This document shows, piece after piece, positions 31,317-42,899 of a stretch of DNA of 64,000 nucleotides; positions within the stretch are counted from its first letter, which is position 1; each line of letters begins with the position of its first letter. The notes under the pieces are model-generated. The model was given only the letters and a program-made list of their open reading frames with translations. It had not been told where the DNA came from and ran no database searches. The DNA is from Isoetes taiwanensis (Eukaryota; Streptophyta; Lycopodiopsida; Isoetales; Isoetaceae). The stretch lies in NCBI GenBank assembly GCA_021234155.1, contig JAJEKV010000001.1:24169189-24233188 (forward strand). The letters run 5' to 3'. The translations under genes were made by a program, and so were the position numbers.

Positions 31317-33459
31317 CAGCCCATAGAGGATGAGGGGCAGTCCTCGGATGATGATGGTGAGGCCGGAGTAAAAGTTTCCTCCTCGGGCAGTGAGTTTTGC
31401 CCTGAACCTAGATTGTTTGATACAATACAAAATTATTTTCCCGTCATGGACGACATGGATGTAGATGAGTCAGACAATATAACTTGCACAGGGAAGGTTC
31501 TATATTCAGAGGTTAGTAAGCCTTTATATCCTGGTGCAAAGACGTCTCGTTTAGCAACATGTTTGCTCATCCTAAACTTGCAACATAAATCTGGTTGGAG
31601 TAATAGTAGTGTGTCAGAGCTTTTCAGGTATGTTATTCCTTATATTTGAATATAATAATATATCAATTGCATTTTCCTATCAATTTCTTTATCTTTGGGT
31701 TGACACTTTCTTCTCTTTTTTAAGTTTGCTTGGTGAGATACTTCCAAGTGACAATTGCCTTCCTAAAAATAGAAGGGAGGCAAGAGAGTTACTACGAGAA
31801 CTGGGGTTGGAATATAATTGCATACATGCATGTCCAAATGATTGTGTTCTATTTCGTAATGAGTACAAACATATGCAAGAATGTCCAAAATGCAAAGAAC
31901 CAAGATATATTGACCACATGAAAACAAAAGTGCCTAAGAAGGTGTTGAGACATATGCCAATCATCCCTCGACTACAACACATGTTTAGGTCACCATCACT
32001 AGCATTTTTTATGGATTTCCATGCCACGCATAGGAGCAAAGATGGCATCATGAGAATTCCTGCAGACGGCGAAGCTTTGAGGCACATTGAAGACAAATGG
32101 CCAATTTTCAAGGACGAACCAAGAAACATACATCTTGCACTTGGGATGGATGGTATTTGTCCATTTGGTACAATGTCATCCTCATATAGTGTTTGGCCCA
32201 TTATTGTTGTTAACTACAACATTCCACCTTGGATGGCAACTAAGCCTGGATACATGATGTTGACACTAATTGTACCAGGTATTTAAATGTTTGAGAGTGC
32301 ATTATGTTTTTATGCACTTTTCTCATATATTTTTCACTCGTTATCAATAGGAAAGTATCAAGTAAAGAATATGGATGTTTACATGGAACCTCTTGTTGAG
32401 GAATAGAATAGAATAGAATAGAATAGTTTTTTTAACGTCCACGGAGACCAATAGGTCATGGGACCCATACAATGGGCTAGTACAATCATTACTACTAGGA
32501 TTAAAAAACCCCTGCCTCGAAAGGTTCTTGTTGAGGAGCTAGAAACATTGTGGAAAGGCATAAAAATGTACGACATTGTGAAGGCACCCCATGTTTTTAC
32601 ATTTCATGGGATCTTATGTTTCACGATCCATGATTATCCTGGGTTTAGTGTAGCCTCAGGTACTTTGATCAATTTTAGTGTTTCTCTTTGGTTTAATGCT
32701 GTATTAATACTTATTTATGGGTCATATAGGTTTGCAAACTAAAGGTGCTAGTGGTTGTCCATCATGTGATGATCAAGTTCCCTCGTACAGATCAAAACAT
32801 CTATCAAAAATGGTTTACAAGGGGCATCAAAAGTATTTGCCACATGGTCATTCTCTTCGTGGTAATGACATAACAAACCAACCAAGAGTACTAACTCCTC
32901 AAGATTGGTTGGAAAAATGGAACAATAACACCTCCAACTCTCCTCCATTGGGAATGAAGAGATTGTCAATATTCTATCGTCTAGAATATTGATGTGACCT
33001 AAAGATTGTACATTTGTTGGATCCAATGCACATTTTCAAGAATGTTGCACATTCTTTGTGGAGGCACTTGACAGGAGAATGCGAGACACTAAATGCGAGG
33101 TATGATCTCAAGGAACAGCAAATAATGTCTGAGTTATGGCCCATCGAAAAAGATGGCAAAGCGCCTCTTATTCGGCAAGGCCCATGGGTTTTGAGAAAAC
33201 AAGAACTTATGCAAGTGAAAAATGTTATAAAAAAAATGCGCATGCCTACGGGTTATGGCGCGTCTCTAAAAAGACATGATTGGCACAAATTTTTAGAGGT
33301 TATTGTTAGATCTTGTTATACTATGCATTTGGTTTTTATGCATGCAAACTAATCCCATTTGTGTGGGTGCGATCTTCTTCCTTGTGTTATCGAAAACTGT
33401 CATACACCATCCAGACGCATAATCATTTATAGACTTGGCAAGTTCTCTAGATGGGTTTT
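31317..33459 (+). pseudogene. tnp2-type CACTA transposase, core exons
   Basis: Exons 31317-31628 (PIEDEGQSSDDD to SNSSVSELF), then 31723-32283 with ACPNDCVLFRNEYKHMQECP, then KCKEPRY and PIIPRLQHMFRSPSLAFFM, MDGICPFGTMSSSYSVWPI, then 32352 onward (MDVYMEPLVEE, then LETLWKGIKMYD after the small insertion), then SGCPSCDDQVPSYRSKHLS, and LLDPMHIFKNVAHSLWRHL near 33012. These are signature blocks of Transposase_21 (tnp2), including the C..C(CPNDC / CPKC) zinc-like motif and the MDGxxPFG segment. A stop at 32990 (RLEY, stop) and the LTR at 33460 end the gene early. Introns have GT/AG limits. Confidence 0.85.
32403..32525 (-). mobile_element. 123-bp retroposon (SINE or LINE 3' end) with target duplication
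   Basis: TCTTGTTGAGGA occurs at 32391-32402 and 32526-32537, a perfect 12-bp target-site duplication. The insert begins with (ATAGA)n on the plus strand, i.e. a (TTCTA)n tail on the minus strand, the same tail unit as the LINE ending at 31104. The tnp2 frame reads MDVYMEPLVEE up to the first copy and continues LETLWKG after the second, so removing the insert and one repeat restores the exon. The body is too short to tell a SINE from a LINE 3' stub. Confidence 0.85.
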
Positions 33460-35132
33460 TGTGACGTCCCCTACTCGCATACGGTGCACTCACCGTATAC
33501 AAACAGGAGCTCATCCCCCATACCAGCTCCATGCCGATACAGGGCCCTCCACATAACACTGCAACCCTGGCTGGTTCCAGTGGGAAGAGTGAAGGGGTCA
33601 TTTTACCCCGCCTCCCTCGGGGCCTACCTAGTCAGGGAAGCGTAAACATACATGTCGAGATATAACATAAGCACATATCCACCTCGAAGGGTGGTCCATC
33701 AACATCTGCATAGACAATAATCAAAGACGATACATATGGGAAATCCTACACAAGGCTCGGGACTCAAAGGGATGATCGGACGGCTTGGGTCTCCGGTTCA
33801 TTGCGCATGCGGGAATTCATGGCAATGGATTTGGTCGGCATATGAACATGGCATAGGGTTGTCCACTCCATCCGCCCCTCCCGCACACTTTGCGAGTAGG
33901 CTGAAAAGTGTCTCGACCTCGATCAGAAGCCACGGATGCATAGCCGTAAGGCTATTCCTGGGTTTCATCCCCCGGTTCGATGGGGCAGTGAAGGGATCAC
34001 TCCCTCCGCAGATCTACATGCTGACTCAAGGTGACTAGAGGGCCACCGCCTCTGTGGTCGAAAGTGAACCCATCGGAAAGTGTACACCACTTCACGGGTG
34101 TCGAATCCATGCCTCACCCGCACTCAGTGGTGAGCCATTAGACCTAGTTACAATGATCTCTGGTAGGCCTTACACACCAGAGGGATCGTTCAAGAGTCAG
34201 GACATGAACCTCCTTCTCGGCCCGGCCCCGCCCCTTCACCCACAACCCTGTGGTTCTTTCTACACAGCCGAATCTACAGTGTGCTAGAGAGGCTACTCTA
34301 GGAGCATCAACTACAAAGCTTTAGGTCTCTACCCCCCTTCCCAATACAAGGAGTTCATAGAGATACATCATCCATATACTTCACAGAGAACTAAAGAACT
34401 AGATCTAATCTACATCATAGAGTTAGGTTCTTTAGTTAGAATCTGCTATCTAGAGATCTAGAGGGCTGCTATGGGCAATTTAAGAGGCTAAACCTACTGA
34501 TTCGATGGCTAAAAGAGGGTTTAAGCTATTTAATTGCCTAAATACCTGATCCTTGAGGGACTCCTCCCCATGAGCTTCGACCATCCCCACAAACGCTTGG
34601 CTTCAATCAAGAGAAACTAAGGATATAGTTCTCTCAAAGAGTTCGAGGCGGTTTTGGTCATGAGGCAGCCAAAACAGAGTTCTAAAACCCCTAGAAACGA
34701 AAAATTGGGCAAGTTAGGGTTTCCCCTTAATAGACAAGGGGTTGGCTAGGGTTTCCAATTATCCCCTTTAGGCATGTGGGATAATTGGGAATGGGCCCAC
34801 TTGCCTTTAATGGATAGGTGGCAAAATGTGCCCACATGGAAATGTGTGCCCACATTAATGTGTACATTGGAGAATGTGCACATTAATTGCACCTATGGGT
34901 GTGGCCCACTTGGCATGAAGTGGCCATATGGGAAAATGTGCACCTAAGTGAATGTGCACATTGTTTAATGTGTACATTAATAAATGCACACTCCTTGCAC
35001 GTTGCCCCCCTAGGGCTACTAGCCTAGCTACACGCTATGCATTACGCGGTCGGGTGGCGCGGTAATGGCGGCGCGGCGATTTAGGGCAAAGATTGATACG
35101 CCCCGAGACCGTATCTTGCCCCGAACGTCACA
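33460..35132 (-). repeat. Gypsy-type LTR, 1.67 kb
   Basis: Termini TGTGACGTCCCC and GAACGTCACA form short inverted ends. Next to the right end, TTCTCCCCTCCTT is a polypurine tract read on the minus strand, so this is a 3' LTR of a minus-strand element. Internal blocks (CACCTCGAAGGGTGG, GTTGTCCACTCCATCCGCCC) recur in the LTRs at 40587 and 51624, so it is the same family. Only about 160 bp of internal sequence follow before Copia begins. Confidence 0.75.
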
Positions 35133-35294
35133 TTCTCCCCTCCTTGAAATGATGTTGTCCGCAGCATCGTGGGTCTCCCCACCTTGGGATCATCCTAACC
35201 TGCAATCAACCTGATACATGCTATAACTACTATAATACTTACACATTTATTAAGATTACCTTAAGGTAATATTTTTAGGACATTATCACGCCAA
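35133..35294 (-). other. Internal stub of the Gypsy element, with polypurine tract
   Basis: Starts with the minus-strand polypurine tract (AAGGAGGGGAGAA at 35133-35145). The rest shows no coding signal. It ends where Copia gag sequence begins near 35295. Confidence 0.55.
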
Positions 35295-38200
35295 AGTCTC
35301 ACAACGATGTGGAAATTCATGTTAGACAATTATGAACCGAAAATCTCTTCTAAAATAGACATGTTGGAAAAGCAGGTTGAAATTCAAAAATTGTGAGAAG
35401 GTATGCTTTGTTGCGGAAGATTTTGGTCAATAATTGAAACTGAAGGAGGTTGTGTTAAATGAGGATTATCAACTTTAGCCATTTCTAAACAGTCCTCCCA
35501 TATTTTGATTAAGCTACAGAAATGTGGCTAAGTCAAAGACATACGTTGGGCCAGGTGGGGCGGGGATGGTGAGGGACTGGGAAAGGGCGAGGAAGGTGTT
35601 TAGTAGAAAAGGCTCATTGGTCCATGCTTTAAGCGTGATTTGCGGTCGTCTTGAAATAAATTACTTCAGATTGGAAGGAGATTTGTTTTGCTATATTTGT
35701 GAGGACGAGGTCACAGCAAATAATTTAACCGATTCCAAAAACCTGAGGAAAGAGGAAAAGGTTGAAATTAAAAAGGTGGAGTACAAGGCTAAGCCCTAGC
35801 ACGAATCATCCTTTCGAAAGGAACCGAGAAGAAGATAGGCGGGATAAGAGACATTGAGGAGTAAATATACCAAGAGCTTGTTCAGATTAATAAGAATTGA
35901 CAACGATGCTCTTTATCTTGGGTAGGAGAGATCGTGACAGGAAGTTCAAGATACTAAAAATGTGGAAGAAAGAAGGACATACTGATTTGGAATAAATTGA
36001 GAAGAATTGAGGTAAAATTTGTAGGATTAAAAGAAATATGTTGTATACAGGATTGGCAAGAATATTTCATGCCTTGATCTTAGCTACTTGGTTGTGTTTG
36101 GCTTCATTCTAAATATTTTTCTTAGAAGTAAAAAATATTTATTGAAGTTGAAATTTGGGTTACATGAGACAACATTTTGATTTCGGTAGCTAATTCTTGA
36201 CTTATCATCTCAGAAAATACGGCATGAAGAATTATGTCATTGTCCTGCTGTGAAAGTGTCAAACAAGGAAAGGATTCATTAATACGGCCTAAACCAATGC
36301 AAACGAAACTATGCGTAGGATCTTAATGCTTAGCAACCCTGATTGCCTTTTGAAAAATTCACAGGAAGCAAAAGGCATTTAGTTTGGTACTCAAGTTTGT
36401 GGACCCTCAATGTTATTAGTTTGGTGGAAGACGCTGTGACTATGTAGAATGATTCCCGATTAGAAAAACTAAAAGTATCTTGCATTTAAAACTTCGAGCA
36501 TTTGAAAAGTTTAAAACAGGCTGTTAGTGAGGATGAAGTGGCTGGGAAGAAGGATCAAATGTTTGAGATGCGGCGGAGGTGAGAATTCCCTATCAATTAA
36601 AGGTTTTGCAAAAGCAAGGCATTAAAGGCAACTCACTTGCGTGTTCCCCAGCAGATGTTGTAGGTGAGAGGAAAGAATAAGGAACATTTTAAATATCTTT
36701 ATTGAAGCATGTTAAATCAACGAGGTAAATTTATTTTTATGGGAAGAAGCTGGTTTCAGCTAACATCAGTATGTTGCCATGCAGTACACATGGTGGAATT
36801 AGTGATACTTTGGTGAGAGAAAAGAGCAGTATAGCAGAAGGTGAGAGTCTTGGGTCTGTATTTGTTTACTTACCAGCAGAAAAAATGAATGGCAGGGGCT
36901 CACGTTACATATCTATTTGAGGCGCGGAAATGGTAATTCAAAAGCTTTATATAAGTCTATTGGCGGAAACTTTAGTATGTGACACTTTACGGTTTAGCTA
37001 TTTTTAAAATCTTACATATTTTGTAGTGTATATTTGGCTAAGGCCATTAATTTATATGTGTTTGGACTTGAAACTTTGAATTAAGTATTTAATTTAAAAG
37101 CTTTCACTTGATATTTTTAGCAGGTAGAAAAGCAAAAATATGGTGTGGTTTTGAATATATTTACTTTAAAATTTTAGTATTATTACAATCAATGATCAAA
37201 GACATAGGTGATAGTAAAAAGCTTTATGAAGATAAAGCAACCTCATTGTTCTATAGTACATTTGCATTTACGTACTGTGACATCCTTCTAGATATGAATC
37301 AAATTACACTTACTCTAACACACTTGGGAAGGTTGCCACAATGTTCGAGGCATCTAGATGAATAATGAATTTCTCTTACAGCTCTTTTTAGATGCATATG
37401 TGGTATGTAAAAATTTATAATTTGAAAACTATACCTGTGATGGTAATTTGTAATGCATAAAATCTTGCTCAAAAGAGCACTACTAATACTTGTGTGTGTG
37501 GCTGTTTGGCTGTGTAGTCTATGCAACAACCAATAAAGAAAATTAATCTAAAAAGTATTGGTACTTGTTTTGTATGGCTATTTTTATTTTTTAAAAAGTA
37601 TCTTCATAAATTCAGCAAAAATTCTTTAGACCAATAAAATCATGTTTAAGTAAGAGCCAGCATATTTTCCATGGCTTGAAAAAATAATTGCATATTAGCC
37701 AAAGTCTTTCTTTTGATGAGAGGACAAGTTACAAAATCTAGACTAAGAATTTGCAAAGTAAATTAAGTTAGGTGATGTAGAACATATCTGTAAGTGAGTG
37801 AGAGTTGTCCGATGATGATGATGGGCAGAAAACACAAGCGAAATTTCAGAAGAATTGAGAGAGACTCCTTGAGGGGGTAATGAAGATCAATGGACACGAT
37901 CAGGATTGAGAGGTCGATTACACATAGTTCAACAGCAACCGAAAAGAAAGGCCGGTGCAAAAACTTGGCGGTTTAAATTTGAACTGAATGCGTGGTAAAT
38001 TTTGGAGAAAGGCGAGAGTTTTCAGGGTAGAAGGAAACGCACGGTGGCTTATCTTTGAAATTTTGTGCATCAGAAATCACCGATTGCCAAAACCAAAAGT
38101 TGATGTTCTAGTCAAACCAAAGCGATTAATAAAATACGGCGAAAAATGAATCTCTTTTGTAGGCCGGTACGCTAGAAGCGGTGCGACCGGGAAGAATACG

Positions 38201-39494
38201 GCTGGGAAATAAATGCGTTTTCCAGGAATCAAAAGCTGAGCGGATGGCAAATCACCCTAAATCTAAGCTAAGGCAGTTGCTCAAGGGTTTCTAAAAAGGG
38301 TGAGGATTTTGATGAAGCATTTTCTGCTTTGTTCGAAATGAATAGTCGATCACTGTGGCACCTTGTCGCCGGTCTTGGAAGTGCATCACATGGACGTAAG
38401 CGCTCTTAAATGCAAAATTAGGTGGCTGCTTGAAACAAGCACGGGATTTGAAGATTAAAGGGAAGATAAGGTTGCGTGAAAGGCGTTTGTGGAGCATTCT
38501 CTGAAGAATAAATTTCGTCATGGACTCTTAAATTGAACAGGGATTTATTAAGATTTGCAGAATGATGATTTATATAAATTTGAATATAAAGATGGTACAT
38601 TAAAACATATATTGATGACAACATTGTTGAAGGTACAAATGTTTGTGATGTGCAAAAAAGTTGTTGAAAGCAATTTAAATCAGTTGAAGGCGACCCGAGT
38701 TTTTGGAGGCCAGGTGTAAAGACAAAGGGATCCAGTACCATTATTCTAACTCAAAAAAGGGAAGCGGTCAGTATGCTTGAGAGGCCCAAAATGAAAGAAG
38801 TCTCATGGTAGTAAAATACTGTTTGACGCGGGATGCAGCTTTTCTCTTGTGTCACAAAATGATAGAAGAAAGGAAAGGTATGGAGAAGTGCATACTTAGG
38901 TCCTTAATAGGATGGCAGCTATGTACTATTACGAGGCGATAAGCTGCTCCATGAGCGTAAACATGCTGGGTAGATATAACAATGATCGAGGGAAAGATCA
39001 TTGGTTAACATAGCGTATTACAGGTCTTTAGAAACCGCATGGATGTGGGAATTTCCTTTGATTCAAAAACTTAACCAATGACATGCATGATGCTTTATTT
39101 GGTGAGAGATTTGGATGCGAGGAATACATCTGATTTTGCTTGGAAGTCTTGTAGCTTGATACAAACGATATCCATAGCATTTATCAATGCTGAAGGTAGT
39201 ATACCTAGAGCTGCATTATGTTCAAAAGAACTGTAGGAAGGAGATTTGTTACAGAGGCAGGGTGAAACAGCAAATTCTCAGTAGGTGCTGCGGCACAAAA
39301 TTTGCATAGCCATATTAAAATCAGTAATGAAGGTGACATAAATTAGAGATGCCTTTAAAATTTAAGAATCATGAAAGTTGGGTGGGTTATTCTCATTAAT
39401 CTGAATCTTATGTAAGCTGAATCATTTTGACGAGTTACAGAAAGATTCATACATCTGAAGTTGAGGATATGACATAAGGATAAGGCAGAGGAAG
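35295..39494 (+). pseudogene. Copia internal region, strongly corrupted copy
   Basis: Follows the Copia gag-pol order of 4955-8887: gag end (GTGGAAATTCATGTTAGAC at 35309), integrase-like region near 36540-36720, an AT-rich insertion (36960-37680), RT region 38100-38700, RNase H region 39100-39470. Alignment to the full copy needs frequent 1-5 base deletions and insertions, and no long frame survives. It corresponds in position to the upstream fragment at 1-3783 and runs into an LTR at 39495. Many differences may be consensus error. Confidence 0.75.
36960..37680. other. AT-rich insertion in Copia pol
   Basis: Copia sequence stops after AAAAGCTTTATA near 36955 and resumes near 37681. The 0.7 kb between has no coding signal and no clear terminal repeats. 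Its right 120 bp match window positions 1-129, so both arrays carried it before they were duplicated. Confidence 0.6.
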
Positions 39495-40178
39495 TATTGA
39501 AAATGGCGAATAATATATATGTAAGGGTAATTCCGAGAATTGTGATCCGGCAAATCTTCCGTGACCTGCACATGCCGGGTGACACAACGTAAAAGAACAT
39601 CATTATCGTACAGCTTAAAGGCTATGGAAGTTGGAAAAATATTGGCCAGTAGGTATTAAGCGTGAAGGAGTGATTATGTTAAATATTCAAGGGTTGAACA
39701 AAATATTGTCTTGAAGCATATGGGGATATTCAGTCGACAAATTCTTTGGAAAAATTAATCCGGCGGTATAGCGGGCCTTTTAATACTCTCTTAAAGGTAG
39801 GCGACTTTGAAATGACCTGGACAGCGGAATCAAACCACCATAGCGTCGATTAATTGGTGCTGAAAACACTCGGTCAATCTCACCTTTCTGATGAAGCTAC
39901 AATAGTAGATGTTGAAATTTAATAGTGAGGAAAAATATAATCTAGGGGAAGTTTAACAAATGGCGAGTTCTTGTTGGTAGGAATGAGTTGCAAGGAATTA
40001 ATATTCCTTGCAAGGGAAGAACTTGATCTAGAGTATTTAGAGATTAATTGATTTGTTGGGGTTTGGTGCATGCTTCGTTGAATTGATCTTCAATCTTGCT
40101 TCAAGTGTGTAATATTTCTTTTTGAAGTAAAGAACATATTTGCCAGGATTTGGTTGAATTGGTGGGTATACATTTAGC
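39495..40178 (+). repeat. Copia LTR (5' LTR of copy B), corrupted
   Basis: TATTGAAAATGG near 39495 matches the LTR start, and the end near 40178 precedes a degraded primer site (GTGTGCTCGGAGGCAAT for GTGGTATCAGAGCCAAT). It appears to lack the same 27 bp as the LTR at 3784. Confidence 0.75.
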
Positions 40179-40581
40179 GTGTGCTCGGAGGCAATAAATG
40201 GAAAGGCTTAAAATCATCTAGATTTCAAGAGCTAACAACCACAAAAACTCATAGAGTCTTCAAGGAGAAAACAGGTTCAGGAGTTTGAAGCTCGGTAAAT
40301 TCAAAGTGGTAAATTGAAATTGGTATACGTTGATCCCCTAATGTGGTGACAAAGCATTGTGCAGCTTATCTAGGAGAAGAATGACTTGAAGACTCATTTA
40401 GGTAGAGGTGACGCGGTGGTGGCTGGAAGCGCCGGGCAATAAACCAGAGGTTCCCTCCATTGGTGGAAATGGATGAGAGGCAGGAATTATAGGTAATCCA
40501 TAACAGCCAAAAAGTGGGGACAGCTAAATGGCTAAAACTGGAGGTGATCCTCTATGAGAATGTGGAAATTCATGTTAGACA
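40179..40581 (+). pseudogene. Copia gag 5' part, copy B
   Basis: Degraded counterpart of 4556-4999, ending GTGGAAATTCATGTTAGAC exactly where the Gypsy element is inserted. Confidence 0.75.
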
Positions 40582-40586
40582 ATTAT

Positions 40587-41953
40587 TGTGGCTCGGAGAT
40601 ATATAGACCACTGGGACTACATAGAGGACTTTCCCCTCCCGTAGTCATGCATGACGGGCCTCAAGTAAGCCTGGGAGGCATACTTGGTGAGGCAGAAAGA
40701 GACAGAGGTGCATTTGACCACACTTGGTGGGACTTCTAAGTATGAGCTTATAGGCCAGATTTATGCACTTGAGGTGCCGCTAAATAACCACCACGAAGGG
40801 TGAAAAATCCATCTAAGCCACTTGCAGCGTGAATGCCCGCGTGTCCTAAAGGCTTTTGGGAACAGGTTTACACTTGGAACTCAGTGAGGATCGGTGACAA
40901 TTTGGGCCTCAAGGATCAGCGGGGCATGCCTTGGCGTTAGGCAGGGCATTGGCAGGGTTTGCATGCTTCCGCTCCTAGCCCCTCATTTTGCTACGGATGG
41001 TGGAGATTCATGTATGGCTTTGCTATAGGAGCACCGGCTGGGGGCATCACCCTCGAGCTACTCGGGTTTCATGTTAAGATGAAGCAGTCGGGGAGGCGTC
41101 CCGCCGGTCGGTGATTCGCGGGTGAGCTAGAGAATCGTCTGCTTGCTCAGTATGCATGCAGGAGCTTTCACCCCTCAATCACTCAAGTCACTTGGTGCTC
41201 ATGGATCACACCTCTACCAGTGTGGAATATACGGCCCCTCAACGTGGCTATAGGCCCTAACCTTTATGAGTCTCAGGAGCGCCTTGTACTCAACACGGGG
41301 CTTACCTCTTATCTCCACCGTGTTTCATGTACGATTATGGCTTGAACCATATCTAGGGCCAGTGGAGTTCTTGTCCTGACACTTTATAATGGGGCTGGGG
41401 GCATATCTAGGGCAATGCAGTTAGGCTCACCTTTTTTGTCCGGTTTAAGTCGGATTAAACAAGAACTGCGATATTCCATCTTCAGAGCGAATTAGAATGT
41501 AAAGAACTTTGTTTGTACAATCGAGTTGGATTTCCTATGGTGATTACAAAGAAGCAGGACGACAGTCGTATACAAAATTCACAACCACTACAGAATTGGA
41601 CCGTTCCTCAGGCGCCCTCAACATCTTGGGATTAATTTGTTACTGCGGGGCATTATGGTGATCTTCGCAGTATAATCAAACCCGACTCACGCTACTTGGT
41701 GAATATGGGGAATTCGACCGGGGGATGATTAGAATTTGGCATCCGGCGGCGATACATATTTTGACCAGTTGTTGGGGCACTCCCAGATAGTGGTCAGTAT
41801 TTTACTAGGTTATGGAACATTGTATGTGTGCTTGTAATTTAATCCTTTGGAAGTAACTCCTAGGATTTGCAATTAAATTACATTTCAAATACATAGCTGG
41901 TACCCATTTAAATACATAGCGGTAGGCAAAGTACTAACTTCACAGGCGTCACA
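40587..41953 (-). repeat. Gypsy LTR (3' LTR in element orientation)
   Basis: Starts TGTGGCTCGG and ends GGCGTCACA on the plus strand. The adjoining TTCTCCCTCGCC is the polypurine tract seen from the other strand. Shares blocks such as GACTTTCCCCTCCC and AACCACCACGAAGGGTG with the LTR at 51624. Confidence 0.8.
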
Positions 41954-42899
41954 TTCTCCCTCGCCAGAGCAATAACATCTCAGCATTGAGAGTTAACTAA
42001 TTGAGGACATAAATTGAGAAAACAACTTTAGATGCATAAAACCATTCATCTGCATAATATTATAATATTTGAGCGATAATACATGAAGTTAAATATATAA
42101 AACATTTCATCAAGAAGTTTAGGGGCCGAAGTCAAGTTTAAGCACCATGCGACAGCAAATTCCTTGAGCAAAACTAGCCACGGGGAAAAAGGATTGGGTC
42201 AACCCTCTATACAAAGGCGGTGGCGACTTGTTCATTGTACACACAACCTTACCGTGGGGTTGTAAATATAATTAAGTTTGGTTGAAGGATTTTCTGAAAA
42301 ATATCTAAGAGGAATCTATCATGTGGCTTTGATTCATTTAACAGGAATGTTGATTCATGGCAGAACCGACGTGATCTATTTACTAGAATACCTTTCTAAT
42401 GGCGTTATGTCAGCATCATGACACACGTCACAGAGAACGCGAAGGTGATCTAATGGTTATTATTAATAGCCTCACACGATTAATTACCTCCCGAACGCGT
42501 TTGCCAATTAAATCAGGCGCTTTAAACTTAAAGCGAGGCCAGGGTTGATAACATCGTTGATGAATGCGACGCCAGTTGCATGATCAGGATGGTAAGCACC
42601 TGGAATTATCTTTCATCACTGGCATCTTGGCCGGTAACGCTTATTGTGTTGCAACATTTGGGGTGCCGATGCATTTGTGGCTTCGATCAAGAAGAGCTTG
42701 AGACCTTATTTCCAGCTATATTGAGTCATTTCTAGGGCGGGCGTAAAACCTCCTGGATCGAGAGTGTGTTGCTTGAAGACTGTGAAGGAGCCTTGTGGAT
42801 CTTCAAGCGGGGTGGCAAGTCAACTGACCTGCACAATTCTCAAGATTCGATGTCTGACATTTATTATCTGATTTAACTATACGTTGCAATTTAAACGGC

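Larger units (their letters stand above)
24998..33459 (+). mobile_element. CACTA (En/Spm) transposon body with nested insertions
   Basis: The plus-strand tnp2-type transposase gene runs from ATG at 24998 to where a Gypsy LTR cuts in at 33460. It is split by a LINE (25283-27315, minus), a SET-domain stretch (about 27651-28480), a second LINE (28564-31104, plus) and a 123-bp retroposon (32403-32525). No CACTA termini were found on either side. The inverted repeat at 24501-24736 lies upstream but does not begin with CACTA. Confidence 0.7.
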
